Positions 32,455 to 44,940 of a stretch of 64,000 bases of DNA are shown here, one piece after another. Position 1 is the stretch's first letter; each line of letters begins with the position of its first letter. The stretch covers positions 1 to 64,000 of the forward strand of contig MU266460.1 of NCBI GenBank assembly GCA_021014945.1, read 5' to 3'. The translations under genes were made by a program, and so were the position numbers. The notes under the pieces were generated by a model. It was not told where the DNA came from. It saw only the letters and a list, made by a program, of their open reading frames with translations, and did not search any database. The DNA is from Leucogyrophana mollusca (lineage: Eukaryota; Basidiomycota; Agaricomycetes; Boletales).

Positions 32455-33269
32455 ATGTCTTATCTGCGGAGTTGGTTTTCATTCGATACGACAACTAGCC
32501 TACCCACAGCTACCGCTCAGTCCAGCTCACATACAATCCCCGGCTCTCTTGCAATTGACGAGGAAGACGGCGATGGCTCAGATACCGCAGGAGAAGATGA
32601 TACCCCACCCGCATTTCCCAGTCTCTCGAGTGCACAACGCGCGGCACCTTCTACGCCAAGCATACCTGTCATTCTCACAGACTCTGCGTTGATGCCACCT
32701 CCTCCTGTGCCTGGCCTGGCTGCACGACGGCCGGGAGTCCAGCAGACAGCCACGTCTTCGTCTTCCCTCCTTGCCCCCATGACTACAACTCGAAGACCGC
32801 AGAAGTCGTCAAGGAGGGAGAAGGTCGCCTTGGCGCCCGGATTCGGTCCCCTGGATTGGGCAAGCTTGAAGTCGTCTGGCGAAGATTTAAGGGTGAGTTC
32901 TAATCCGACAGCGACAACCATCTTGCACGTTCCGTCCTTAACCGCGTGCAGGGCGTTGACACGCTGATGCGTGTGCCTCCGTCGGTACTCAAGCTGCATA
33001 ACAAGAGGGAAGATGCATGGACCGCCATCAATGGCAAGGTGTACAATATCACGCCATATCTACCGTTCCACCCCGGTGGTGACAAGGAGCTGATGAGAGT
33101 AGCAGGCCGAGATGGAACCAAGTTATTTTGTGAGTCCAGATCTGACGCATCGTTCCATTTGAAACGCGAATTGATCGCTTGAGTAGCACTTACACATGCT
33201 TGGGTTAATGCCGATTTCATGCTCGATGCATGTCTTGTCGGCTTTTTAGTTTCTGAAACAGCGGCTTAG
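32455..33269 (+). CDS. Cytochrome b5 domain protein, Irc21-like, 232 aa
   Basis: Three exons, 32455-32892, 32952-33129 and 33187-33269, sum to 699 nt. Residues 1-130 are Ser/Pro-rich and probably disordered. The segment GFGPLDWASLKSSGEDLRG leads into a cytochrome b5 fold: VPPSVLKLHNKREDAWTAI, GKVYNITPYLPFHPGGDKE with the first heme His, then LTHAWVNADFMLDACLVGFL with the second His region. This order matches fungal Irc21-like proteins, small electron carriers linked to drug and genotoxic tolerance in yeast (family knowledge). No membrane anchor is visible. The last exon, its intron and the 3' flank recur as a broken fragment at 5323-5590. Confidence 0.9.
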
Positions 33270-34429
33270 ATTCACGCATCGTAGGGGAATTGGTAGGGAT
33301 CTGCAGCCGATTGCAGTCTTGAAGAAGTATCAGTAGAAGGAAGTGGCCGCAGTGGTAAGGACCGTGTATGAGGTGATGGATCACTTGTGTAGATGGATGC
33401 TGAAGCCTATTCGACGAGTAGCATGTGCATACGGTGCCTTTTACCATCGATGTGGCTGTTGTTGAGTTGCAACTGAACCCCTTGCAAGAGAATCATGCAT
33501 GGGGGCGTTCCGAAAACCACTGGATCCCAGAAGATCTCGGACCGCTGCCGATGGTTGTCGAACGCCAACGGATCGCGACCCGTAAGTAGGTGCCAAACGC
33601 CAGCTGACAGCAAGGTCTCTAAACTTAAAGGAGCCTTTGGTGACGTCAGGCGTTACATACACGCGCCATTACACATCCTTGACCCATTCCATCCATTCTA
33701 TCCTGGAACCAACAAACAGGCTGGAATCAGTGGGCCTTGTCGACTTCGACAGCTTCCAACTCGACTCGACAATCTGAGAAGATGGATACGTTGAAGGCTT
33801 AGCTGGCTGTCGGGTAAGTATTTGGCTGCAGTAGTTCGTGACCGTCATGTGTACTACTTACGCACCTCTCGAACTGGAGCAGGTTACTGTAGACCAGACC
33901 ACACAGCTAAGTAACACAGTGCGGCGCATGTGTGTCACAGTATTGACTACCCCACATAATTGACAGATGGATGTCGGCTGGAGTCTCCTGGGGTGGGTCA
34001 GATTCGGGACTAAACGCTTACTTCTAAGGCAGCGCGCTGATGGACACATGCGCTGCAGTCTGTATGCATATGTCTTCTTCACCTCATGATTTTCCCTCTG
34101 ACAGACGTTAGATTCGGGACTAAACGCTTGCTTCTAAGGCAGCGCGCTGCTGGACACACATGCGCTGTAATCTGTGTGCATATGTTTTCCTCAGCTCATG
34201 ATTTGCCCGCCGACAGACATACAAACATACCACAACGCCGCTGGCAGTACTTCTTGCCAAGTTCTATCACACCCCGCACTACCCCGACAAGTTGGGGTGA
34301 TACCCTTCGTAAGTTTCCATTGATTCGTTCAACTTGTATAGCTGCGATTTCAAAACTCATCACGAAGATGTTCTTCACTTCTAGACAAGCAGCAACAGTA
34401 GCCATCGTTTTTGCCACCCCGACGTCACC
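33270..34429. other. Intergenic; coding-like minus stretch and a local duplication
   Basis: 33270-33370 is the 3' flank shared with 5470-5590. The minus frame 33613-33407 (with LLTGRDPLAFDNHRQRSEIF) reads a little like protein but has no partner exons. The tandem repeat at 34002-34215 is listed separately. Confidence 0.35.
34002..34215 (+). repeat. Tandem duplication of about 105 bp
   Basis: GATTCGGGACTAAACGCTT, then CTTCTAAGGCAGCGCGCTG, occurs near 34002 and again near 34111, each followed by GGACACA..TGCGCTG..CATATGT and ending ..CCTCTGACAGACG or ..CGCCGACAGACA. The two units are clearly homologous with scattered substitutions. Confidence 0.8.
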
Positions 34430-34874
34430 ATGGCCCGTGTGACGCCTCCCCCTATCCCCATGCACCGTCAGTACAGCTACTCGCTCACGGCCTACGCCGG
34501 CCCGGCCTTCAGCGCCCACTCTAAAGAGTACAAGGGCACTTTCATGATCAATACCCACTATTGTCATACCTTCGACAAGACACTCAATGATAACCTTCGT
34601 TCGTGGAAGATGGATCCCGATGGTCTCTCGGACGCGAAAGACTGGGCGTTCGCGTTCTTTTTGAACCCAGACTGCAAGGGGAAACAGCTAGGTAGGTGGA
34701 CTATGCTTTTATATATTATTTTCGCATTGTTTCGGGGGGCTGACGCGAAGCTATCGTGATGCAGGGAAGACTCTTAGGGGCGCGAACAAGAACGAACACG
34801 CCCCGCCAAACATGCTCAATTCGAGCTCCGTCAAGGTTGCCTACACTGGTCCTTTCGCAGTGTACTACGTGTAA
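34430..34874 (+). CDS. Small unknown protein, 123 aa
   Basis: Two exons, 34430-34691 and 34765-34874, sum to 372 nt. The frame reads HRQYSYSLTAYAGPAFSA, YKGTFMINTHYCHTFDKTL and DAKDWAFAFFLNPDCKGKQL, then VKVAYTGPFAVYYV-stop. The amphipathic aromatic strands suggest a small beta-rich protein. The start at 34430 has no signal peptide; an out-of-frame ATG at 34368 (MFFTSRQAATVAIVFA) looks like one but would need an intron too short to accept. I do not recognise the family. Confidence 0.6.
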
Positions 34875-35519
34875 GCGGCCGAAAGAGTCCATGCAGCTGT
34901 AATTTGGTGTACAATTGCCAGGCGAATGGGGTGTTGAGATCCGAAGGCTGAGTGACCCTGGATGCGACGGCTGTGTCTGTACCTCAGCCATACTGTTTCG
35001 CTATTGAGGGTATGTTTACTCTTTACTCTGTATAAAGAAAAACGTTGTGAGCAATGAAACCACGCGCCGTCTACTGTGCTTAGATGTCAGCGCGAAAGAT
35101 ACCGGGCCTGTGAAATCTCGATGATTATTGAATTGACCAAAATGGTTTTCGGGCGGCGACAGGAAGCGATATTATTGACCACCATGACACAAATCCATCA
35201 CGATCCGCCATATACCAGTGATTATCGAGACTAGAGACTGGGTTATAGCGAGGCAAACCCGGCGTCGTGAGACGGGTGCTCATGCGGTGCAGGAATCCAA
35301 TCAGCAACAACTAGCGGTCGGCATGAACTCTAAGGTGGTGTGTAGTTTTGACCTTCCCAGCACTGATATAGATAACCCATTTTGCTCCTGTGGATCAGTA
35401 TCAGAAGTATGACACGCAGCGCCTCGGCGCCTAGATTATGAACCCGATAAAAGCATCGACGCTCGCATCAGACTCTTGCGCTGCTGTCCTTTTATTGGGG
35501 TCTTGCCGAAGAAACAAAG
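34875..35519. other. Intergenic, nothing seen
   Basis: No domain-bearing frame, repeat or promoter element that I can support. Confidence 0.4.
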
Positions 35520-35996
35520 ATGGCCCAGGGCGCGGCTAGACAGAGAGGATGGATGCACGAGCTCCACCTCGGCCCTGAGCCTGCGGTGGTGGACCACTAT
35601 GCCAATGCCATGGATCAGCTGCGAAGCCGACGCCGAGGCGAACCTCGCAGCGTCAATGTCGAATACACCGGCACCCCCATCGTCGGCGGCGGTATTGGTG
35701 TACGCATCGCCATAGTCTCTTCATGCTGCTGACGACTGAATGCTTCAAACCTCAGGAAATGCTGCCAGATGGGGAAAATGCGGGCGGGCCGCCCGCCAGC
35801 CCAAGACCAGTCGATGAGCCAGACACCACTCTAGACGTCCAACGTGAGTGTCCCCCATGACGGCGGTACACAATCCTAATATGATGGTTTTTCAGAGCCG
35901 ATGATTATGCGGCGAACATCAGACTATCTACTATTCGCACTTGCGCTGATCACCATCATGGCGGTTATGATGATGTTTCTCTCAGTTCTACTGTAA
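35520..35996 (+). CDS. Small tail-anchored membrane protein, 122 aa
   Basis: Three exons, 35520-35699, 35756-35843 and 35896-35996, sum to 369 nt. The N-terminal 95 residues are polar (WMHELHLGPEPAVVDHYANA, then a Pro/Asp-rich piece). The last 25 residues are a single hydrophobic helix (DYLLFALALITIMAVMMMFL) preceded by MRRTS, so the protein should be inserted post-translationally with its N-terminus in the cytosol. Donors GTACGC and GTGAGT and acceptors TCAG fit fungal introns. No known family is recognised; it is too short and simple in sequence to assign a role. Confidence 0.65.
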
Positions 35997-36312
35997 TATT
36001 TCCTTAGGATGTGTGCATTCACAGGTGGTTCTACCTTCTGTCTGCCTATCATACCCATACCCACCCACTCGGGCACCCTCGTAGGTGAACTGTGAACGGC
36101 TACTATCCCTTGTCTTTGTTATCCGGATTGACCACAATCATCTTGTTTGTAGATCACAACATCCAGTTCTGCAAATGTGTCGTTATATACTGAACGACAG
36201 ATGCTGAGCGTTAAATAGGAAAGGATCAAGCGAGCATGGGAATTCAACTTCATTCACGAAACTACCATTCGTTCTTCAAAAGATTCAACGAGAACTTCGT
36301 ATTTGAGCCCTC
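35997..36312. other. Intergenic between convergent genes
   Basis: Holds the 3' ends of the tail-anchored protein gene and of the alcohol dehydrogenase gene. Nothing else seen. Confidence 0.4.
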
Positions 36313-37878
36313 CTAGTCGTAAATACTCTCCAAGACCTTCACCACTTGCGAGTGGGCTGACTGGTCCTCTCCAAGGGCCAATTGCGCGATCTTCGGCAAG
36401 TCTTCCTTCGGCACATTGTATCCCCTTAACGTACCCTTTAAACCTAGTCGCTGGACGAGGCTGCGAAGAACGTGAGTGTTTCGCAGCGCAGTGGAAGCAA
36501 GAGCCGGACACGTACTCGCCGATCAGGTACGCCAATTTAAGCACGTCGCCGTCGAGCGAACCCGTCGATGGTTCAGAGAGATAGAATAGGGCCTGTGCGA
36601 GGCACTGTTTATCATCTGTACTTGCCACTTCCGCCTTGTAAGCAACGACTGGGGATAGAGTCAAGCACTACATACGCCACAGTGAGCCAAACGATCAAGA
36701 ATAGGTGATGCGAGATGGTGTGCTTACTGATGTGATTCCATGCGGAATACTGTAAGTGGCCCCGAGTTTATGTCCTAAGGAATGTGATAGACCCAAAGCG
36801 CTAGATTTGGAGTCAGTGTGCACACGCTTAACGCGCAGAATAGGGAGCCTACCTGTGCTTCTCCAGCTTCAATGGCCAGATGCTCATCCACGAAGCGAGC
36901 TGAAGCATCTGCCGCGCTTGTAAGTCCTGTGGGTTGTTTTTGGACGCAGGAAGGTACTGAAACAGGTCTCTAATGGCGGAGTAACAGAGGGCCTTGAGCG
37001 GCAAGGGAACCAATGGCCTGTACAAGTTTTCTTTGTAGACGTCAAATGCGGCATATCAAGCGGGTTTATCGTGCATGCGTACCAACTGCATGGTCTAGGG
37101 CGCGCATACCTGTAGACAGCCTGCACAATCATTAATTTTGACGATCTTACCGGGGGAACGAAACAAGAACCAACCATAGCCGCTCAGGGGTTGCCAGGGT
37201 GAGTTCTGCGTCGAGAATGATGGCCCCTGGAGCCAGTTCTTGAGAGCTCACGGCCGTTTTCTGGCCCTGCTCGTTAGTAAAACCCGCTCCGACCTGATAT
37301 GACGTGAATTTCAAGGGGTAGTGTCCCGTAAATATGCTTTGATCTCACTGTATATTCCGCGGCGCTTAGGGTTGTCGGTATCGCTATCTGGCGGACGAAC
37401 GCTCCTCCAGACTCTTGTTGGATTAGGTAGATCATGGCTTTCGCGGCATCAACAGGAGAGCCTCCTCCAACAGCTACCATGATGTCGGCACCGGCAGCCT
37501 TGAAAGCCTTTACCCCGTTATAAATGCCTGCGACGGGTGCGTGTTCGCCTATCTCGGAGAAGGTATCGCCATACGCCCCTTGTTCCTTAAGTATGCTCTC
37601 AATCTTGGACACAACGTCCGTCTGCAGAGGAATGTTCAGATACGGTAGACGTACACAGTGACAGAAGCGTAATGCACCTTTGTGCGCAGACTGTTTCCAG
37701 TAACGATGAACGCCTTGTTTCCTCCCAAGAGGCTTAACACCTGGGGGAGGGCTTTCTTGACACATCCTGGACCGTAGTGTATCTTCTTGATCGAGTCGGT
37801 CCAAGCATATGAACCTTGCAGGCTCTCCAAGCTGGGGTGGGTAGACATCCGAGTCGGTATTGCGAAAGAGTCTCCCAA
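36313..37878 (-). CDS. Iron-containing alcohol dehydrogenase / maleylacetate reductase family, 393 aa
   Basis: Eight exons on the minus strand, 37878-37678, 37621-37349, 37293-37175, 37120-37083, 37030-36853, 36800-36728, 36667-36516 and 36460-36313, sum to 1182 nt. IHYGPGCVKKALPQVLSLL and KAFIVTGNSLRTKTDVV form the N-terminal Rossmann part. VAVGGGSPVDAAKAM is the nucleotide-binding loop and AIPTTLSAAEYT the substrate loop. MRALDHAVE and LGLSHSLGHKLGATYSIPHG provide the Asp and His ligands of the catalytic metal. The family includes Fe-alcohol dehydrogenases and maleylacetate reductases of aromatic ring degradation; which applies is inference. It has no signal peptide and should be cytosolic. 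All seven introns are GT..AG, 52-60 nt. An ATG ten codons further in (37848) is an alternative start. Confidence 0.9.
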
Positions 37879-38275
37879 ACTGCGATCTCACATCCTCTGG
37901 GACAAATTCCTGAAATACCGCACTCTTAGTCTGAAGCTCGTCACGAGAGGCGAAAGGACCTCAGGAGGTCCAGGAGACCTGCACTGGTGGACCGTGGACC
38001 ATGATCATTCAATGATTCATAGAGTGTTGTGTCCGAAAAAGGCAAGGTGAGATGTAGTGACTCCGCCTGGGTGTTGGAAGGGTTTCGTTGCTCCTGTTCC
38101 GCGAACCACGACAGCAGCCAACCAGCCTTTTATTAGTTACTTGCTCTCTATCTCCCTGCTTATATTTCATTCGGTTTGTCTAGCTTGGCGGTCTTGCATT
38201 CACTTACAAGTCCCGCCTTTCTACTCCTGCTGCTATCTATCTCGTCGGCTTTAAACTACCCTCCTCGTTGTCTTA

Positions 38276-41200
38276 ATGCCATCTAAGAAGAATCGCAATG
38301 CAAACCGACAACCTGCCCCAGCCAACGATATTTATTCACCACCCCTTGTACAGCCAGAACTTTCTAATTCTCCACCCACTTGGCCCTTGGGGTTGCAGTC
38401 GGTTATGGAACCAGATAGACCACCCGATCCAGATCCCGAACCTGAACCCGAACCTATCCTCTTCCGCGGCGAGATAGCGCAGGAAGACGGCCTGGATGTC
38501 GAGCACGACGGCCGTCTTATCGTGGGACTTGACAGCCCCACAGTTGCATCTCCCCCGCGTCTCTCTTCGCCGCGAATGGAGGTCGAGTTGGTCCAGCCCA
38601 TCCACGACTATTCAAGTTCTCAAAGGCAGGGCCATACACGATCGCCTGTGCTTGCTCGGTGAGTCCTCGGTCTCAACTATGGTTGCATGGAATGAGGTAT
38701 CAGGAGACAAGTTGTATGGGCGTTTGATTGGTTGCGCTTCTTCATCGTGGCCGTGCTGTACAGGACATTCCCGCGGCTTCCAGCGAACGTCGCAGCATCA
38801 ATTCACTTTCTATCGCTATCACTGCATTTGATATGTGACTGGATGACCGCCGTATCATTTTAGCGCTCTCGCGCCACGCCCCCAGAACGAGTTTGGCCAC
38901 CCCCACGTGTAGTCCCTAGCATCCCTTTTATTCGCTTTGTTCCATTGCAAGGATCGGGTCTGAATGACTGATACCCCACTATCACAGTGAACCAACGATG
39001 CTTGAGAACTTTTCTCGAACAGTCCGCAACTACGTACCGACGTCCATTCCAGTCCCAATTGCTGCTCCTTCACCTGCGCGAGTGTCCCGTCCAGTGTCCT
39101 TCGGTAGCTTCCTGGTTCCACCCGGTGGCGCCACTGTAGGCACACCCACTACTCACCGGGGATCCGGCAGTCATACGCGGCGGAGTAGTGGTCAACCTAC
39201 TTGGAGAATAAGGGGTGGCGTTCAGTTTGACTCGGCCGAAGTCGACGACGCTGCCGTTTTCGGCTCCGAGGATGAAGACCAAGAGAGTACATTCGCAGGA
39301 GATCAGCGACTAACCTCTTATCCCACTGTTGGAGAGGGTGACACTATTATGTGGTCTCGCTGGGACACCCTGTCGGAACTTACCTTGAAGCCTCAGTAAG
39401 ATGGCGTCTTCATTTTATCATCCCGAAATGTATATTGATCCATCTTGTCTATCTGTCTTTGTAGACGGCTTCTCTTTCTTGGGTACTCCTCGGGCTTCCA
39501 GCTGTGGAACTGCACGAACCTCGGGTCTGTGTCGGAAGTTCTCAACCTGTCTGGGCCTTCATGGGGGCTTGTTACCTTCGCTGGTGTACTGGCTTCCCCT
39601 CGCGTCTCAGACAAGGATCAAATCGGCGATCAGCGACCTCTGATTGGTGTTGTGTGCGTACCCCTCTCGTTTCATGTGTAACGGGGATTGATGTGTTCCT
39701 GTGTAGGTCCAAGGTTCGAGACCAGTCGACGATGTCCGTTTACTCTCTGCGCTCCCATCAGGTGGTCAAACGCTTCCAACTTCCTAACGTCTCGACCTTT
39801 GTTTCTAATAGTAATTTCACTATTATTGTACGTGCGTCTTCGTGTTACTCTCGTGCCCTCTATTCACGTTCGTTCGTTACAGAGTACATTCAACCCCTCA
39901 ACGCTTCACATTCTTTCATCGGCGTCATTCACAGTCTTACATACTATTGCTTCACCGTCACTTTTCCCTTATGCTCACTCATCACCTTTGACGTTCAAAC
40001 TAAATACCAACAATTACAACATTGTATCATCACCAGACATAGAGCACGATTCCGAACCTTCCTCTTCTCGACATAATCACTCCTTACCAGTCTATTCCTT
40101 GTCCCATCGCCTTCTTGCCTTCACGTCACCACCTCCGGCGCCTGAATCGTTTCATGGCGTTGCGGCACAACCCCGCACTCACAAACGCCTGTCGTCATCC
40201 AGTCGCGGGATATCCCAGGCGGATTTGGGCAACGCAGCCATCAAAGTCGGCGGCTCGGTCCTGAGCGGGATGAAGTTCCTCGGAGGGATGGCCTATAACG
40301 CCGCGGCGGAGTATGCCAAATCTGGTCCAGCGGGGGAGCAGGGCCGTGTTAGCAACTTGTTCTTCTCGAGGAGCGCACCAGCCGCGAGTGGCAGCCATTC
40401 TGGCCTCCAAGAACAAAGTGTTTCTTCTCCGCGGGCGGGCTCGCCTTACTTACAGCCGTCGGGCCAGCCCTCGACGCACAGCCCACCAACGCATGCCGGG
40501 AGTGCGGCAGGGTATTACGTGACGGTGGTCGACCTAGCTCCCCTTTTGAAGGAGAACATGTCGTCATCGTCTCCGCACACGGTGGCCGAATTTGTCGCCT
40601 TGAAGCATCAGCCCGCAGTTCATCTGAAATTTACGCACGATGGTAACTCTTTGATCGTGTCCCCTCGGGACGGACAAGTTATTCGCATGTTCCAAATCAG
40701 GCCTTCTCCCACAGCGCTGATCCAAAGTCCGCATGTGGCACACAAGGGATCTGAGCCAGTGAATAGAAGCGCTCCCACAGCTCTAGGTGGCGCCGTTGGG
40801 GACAATGTACCTTGGCACATCTACAATCTGCGGCGAGGTCATACCTCGGCTGTCATTGAGGGCGTAGAGCTCTCTCCTGATGGGAGGTGGGCCGCTGTTG
40901 GCACCCGGAAGCACACAGTGCACATCTTCCCTATAAATCCTTATGGCGGCGCTCCTGATCCCCGTAGTCATCTGGAGGGCAGGGTGTGGAATGCACAAGA
41001 GATCGTGAGTCGTATTTGCTCCTTCCCTAGTGTGTGCTGCGCTGATATGTCCGCGATAGCAGCCTCTGTCAACGGAAGTAGCACCCATCGTACGCCTTCG
41101 GTCATCCAAAGCAGTCGCCGATGGTCCACGCGCTCCCCTCGCTTTCACATTCCTTTCGGTTTTAGACCCTGCGCTCCCAGCCAGTCTTCTTCCCCCAATG

Positions 41201-42535
41201 GGCGGAGGTTCATCTCCCAGTCCTTCGTTGGGTCGGCCGGAGCCCCCTTCTCCACGCCGAGTTCAGAGACTCGCGAATTTCCAAGACATTTTGATGTTCG
41301 ATCCATTGGATGGTGTCCTGTCACTAAGACGCATCACATTGGAGCCGCGCCCTCGGGACCAAGGGCCGTCTTTCTCAGCGCCATTTTCCAACTTTGGAGC
41401 AAGTGTCTCATTACCTGGGACGGGCGCTGCTGGGCGTCTAGGGGTCTCACCGCCAAGTCGGGGCGGCGGAGCTCGGAACAAGAGCTCTGGACTCACACAG
41501 ATGATGGAGGCTTCAACGGAGCTGGCCGGGCGGGAAAGTACTGTGGCGACGTGGCAGCTCCGGAGGCGCCAGGATTGGGGTGAGATCAGGAACAGCCTCC
41601 AAGGCGCCGCTGATAGTTCATCTGAGAATGCTGTCAGAAAGCCCAAGTACGCTGATCCTATAGTGCCACCATTCCCCGCTAATTCTGGCATCATTGTTAG
41701 CTCCCTTGCTCATGCTGAGCTGTCCACATGCTCCAAGGCGCCCGGCATGCTTCCGCGCTCCATTTACTTAGCGCATCAGTTCTCGTTCCATACACTCGGG
41801 GAGGATTACCACGCTCTTATCCGTCGGTACCAACTAGATGTCGCGGGAAACAAGCTCGAGGTCCGCAAGGAGGTTGAGGTCAGCGCATACTCTGCCGGGA
41901 CGGGAGAGTCATTCGTCGAAGGATTTTCTGCGCCTCGGGACGTGCGGCGAGCTACGTCTTCCTTCGACGAGCCCATCGCTTCTGCTATCTCGGCAGACCT
42001 TGGTCGCTCGCACTCTCCTCGCACAATAATCCCGATGCTGCCCAATGGTACTCCCGGATCTAAGCCCAAATCGTTCAAAAATTCCATTCCTATACGGAAC
42101 ATGACTGCGGGCATCACAGAAGGAATGGGGGAGAGCCTTGGCCGCATACGGAGGGAAATTCACAAGGTCCGATCTCCGCAATTCGGCCCTCGACCGGACA
42201 GCAGTCTATCGGGGTCGGTTCCCCTGGAGTTTGATGAGCAGGATGAAGACTTTTTGTACCAGACGCCTAAGCTTGATGAGCCTAACGACGAGACGCCGTC
42301 ACGCAGTACTTCTAGGGGGGAAGGCGACTCTGGAGGATCGGTTTCGACCCCGTCGACGAACCTCAACCCCCTTGAAGACGATGGGGACGATTTGTGGAGG
42401 GGGTGGAACGAGGAGGACAAGAAGGCGATTGACGAGGCTGAACAATTCGATGACGTCGTTGGGTTCTTAGACGAGGAACAGACGCCATCGATGCAAGCTG
42501 AAAGAAAGAAAGCGAGTAGAAGGCAACGGTGGTAG
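38276..42535 (+). CDS. BCAS3 / WD40-like autophagy-related protein, about 1246 aa
   Basis: Exons 38276-38658, 38864-38908, 38988-39395, 39465-39653, 39707-39827, 39883-41004 and 41063-42535 sum to 3741 nt. The N-terminus is disordered (Pro/Glu-rich). Beta-propeller strands follow (LFLGYSSGFQLWNCTNLGSV, VYSLRSHQVVKRFQLP). VAEFVALKHQPAVHLKFTHD and then WHIYNLRRGHTSAVIEG, SPDGRWAAVGTRKHTVHIF are the hallmark of the BCAS3 domain. Human BCAS3 binds phosphoinositides on the forming autophagosome; fungal members are little studied. The large C-terminal exon holds the propeller end and an acidic tail. The 45-nt second exon is optional: leaving it out also preserves the frame. The last intron (41062-41005) is read through in frame by a simple ORF but must be removed to give PLSTEVAPIVRLRSS. 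Confidence 0.85.
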
Positions 42536-43067
42536 TGCGGTACCCCTTTGTTGTTCTGGTCGTACCTTCGTCTTTGCACATGTCCAACGAACCCTCTTCA
42601 TTCGGTAGCATGTTATATATTCGAGTGTATTCATTACGATAGTAGATATACCAGGCCAACTGTACCATCTTTTAGCTTGTTTGTACTGGCAGCGAATACA
42701 TAGTAAACTTGAGGCCATGTGGGGTGATGTTGCCCAAGTGAACTTCAGCTTGCGATCGTGGTCACTGGAATCATAAAACCGCCGATAAACTGAACCCACT
42801 CGATCATCACACAATGTTGCCGTCATAATCATTTGACATGCTGAAATACATTGAACCTGCTGGCGGAAGATGGTAGGACGCGTGACGATACGCCCTCAAC
42901 AGGAATGGCTGCGAGTTTCAAGATGGATTGATTCAAGAAATTCCACGGTAATGAGAGATCGACAATTAGCTTATTGTCTAAGAGTAATCGTATTATCATC
43001 ATTTCCGGCGAGTTCGCCAGCCATATAAGTCAAAGCGAGAAAAAATTGTGATCCGCTAACTGATAGG

Positions 43068-44830
43068 TCACCGCGTAGACATAAATCCATGGCTTCCCCT
43101 CACATCCGAACGAGGAGCGAACGCGGGGCGTAAGGCAGTCGATACCCTCGAATCTGTGCAGGAGCGTGCATATGCGGGGATCGACGGTCTATATATGTAA
43201 TCTGATCGTGATGTGTGGGACGATGGTGATGATAGGCCGCGACGAGAATAGGAGGGCTCAAGCGCGGGACTGGTGGACTTCGAATAGCTATATGCAGATG
43301 GCCCGCGGGCCGGAGATGTAGATCGTGACCACGAAGATAGGTCGCTCGCCGAAGACCCTGATCCACCTCGATGATTTACCTCTTCCAATTCATCTTCCTC
43401 TTCCCTGCCTCCGTATTCATCGATGTCCATTGCGTACTGGGACTCCTCATCTGAGGCATCATCGCCTTCTGATTCGCCTTCGCTGATGCTGAGGCTGGTG
43501 ATTGGTGGTGATAAGAGCGCAGAATGCCTTGCTCCGAGGAGGTCCGCAGCGGTCGATGAGCGCTCGTCTTCACGGCCGTGCATGCTTGGCAAGCGAGTTG
43601 ACCCACTGCGAGAGTGATTGCGCCAGTGACGCCGCATGTTTGAATTGACGTTGAACTCGCGTCCGCAACCTGGGAAAGGGCATTGATACGCTGCGAAGAG
43701 ATGAAGGAGTCAGCTGAGGTTTATCTAGTAAATAGATGAAGCGGTGAAAAAATACAGGGAGCAGGTCACGCAACGCGTGCCATTCCACACGTATCAAAAA
43801 GGGCTGAAATAAATTGGAACCTACGTTTGGCACCAGTGTGTGTGTTTACGTGTATTTTCAGGCTACTGGGACGGTTGAATCGCTTGCCGCAATGAGGACA
43901 CTGGTGTTTCTTCCCGCGACCTTCTCCATGGAGTGACCCATCGTTGAGGTCAGACGACTTCAGGTAAGGCCTCCGTCCATCATTACTCATGATAGTGGGC
44001 GCACAGCCCGGGGGGTCAAGAAGGGAGAATGATAGAATCGAGGAAGTAGGTTGAGATCGAAGATGCGGAAGCTGTGACTTGGAATGGCTATGGAGGCTGG
44101 GCGATTCGTGCATGCGAGGATCGCTGTGATGTTCGGGAATCATTGAAGGGGGGAGCTGCCTGCGGCGAGAAGAGTGTGAGCGTGAATCAAGAGGAGGCAT
44201 AGCGACCCTGAAGGCAGGAGCTGAGCCGTTGGCGATGCCAGCTGGAGAGCTGGGTTGAACACCTGTGGAGCCTCGATTACGGAGCGTCGTGCTTGACGCA
44301 ACATGCTCGAGTGAAGATGTGATGGGGTCAGATCGAAGGACGTTAAAGGAATAGCTTGGGGTAGCCGTTGGATCATATGGATCAAGGTGCCGCGTATGTG
44401 CATATGGGGATTGATTTGATTCACATTCAGAGCTCGAGCATGATGGTGGAGGTGATGGTAAAGATGGAGACAATGAAGATGAGTATACCGCCCGGGGTCG
44501 TGATCCGTCACTAAGCCGCCTTGAGGCGGACTGCTGAGTCGCCGTCGGGTAACGATGAGCATATGCATCCTAATGAATAAATCCATAACGACAAGTAACA
44601 GGAAATAATGAGTTATTGGTGCTGAACGGGCACCAAAAAAATTCAAACTCACCCCAGTGCGCACAGTTCGAGAAGACGACTTTGCATGAGGCTGCGAGTC
44701 CTGTGTTTGAACAGGCATATCCATATCTAAGGTGCCGAAGTCAGTTTTCTTTCGAGTGAAGGATGAAGAGCGGATGGTTACCAGGAAACATTTCACGGAT
44801 GCTAGGTAGTGGTGTTGTTAGACGAGACAT
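43068..44830 (-). CDS. Two-finger C2H2 zinc-finger transcription factor, 496 aa
   Basis: Four exons on the minus strand, 44830-44782, 44726-44653, 44569-43825 and 43690-43068, sum to 1491 nt. Residues 1-255 are Ser/Pro/His-rich. Two adjacent C2H2 fingers span the exon 3/4 junction: QCPHCGKRFNRPSSLKIHVN..H, then YQCPFPGCGREFNVNSNMRR..H. The linker HTGAKP is canonical. The C-terminus has an acidic patch (GESEGDDASDEESQYAMDID) and a Ser/Tyr-rich tail. The finger pair, with CGREFNVNSNMRRH, strongly resembles the basidiomycete factor called c2h2 in Schizophyllum and Agaricus, linked there to mushroom development; orthology is inference. It is nuclear and DNA binding by family knowledge. The upstream region to the next gene is 2.8 kb, unusually long here, which fits complex regulation. 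Confidence 0.9.
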
Positions 44831-44931
44831 GCTGTGGAGGAGAGAGAGGCGATGGCTACTGAGGGTATTATAAGGCCGCGCCCAAAGTGCAGTTTCCGGG
44901 GATGAAATGGATCTGAGGGTTAGAGCCCTCG

Positions 44932-44940
44932 TTATATATA
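44932..44940 (-). promoter_or_regulatory. TATA element of the C2H2 gene
   Basis: TATATATAA on the minus strand about 100 bases before the start at 44830. Confidence 0.5.

Noticed and set aside
34368..34430. Signal-peptide-like start (MFFTSRQAATVAIVFA) before the small protein
   Set aside because: Would need a 35-nt intron to join the main frame; kept the start at 34430.
39688..41583. Continuous 631-codon plus frame
   Set aside because: Contains true BCAS3 exon 5 but reads through introns at both ends; the spliced model gives conserved sequence across the junctions.
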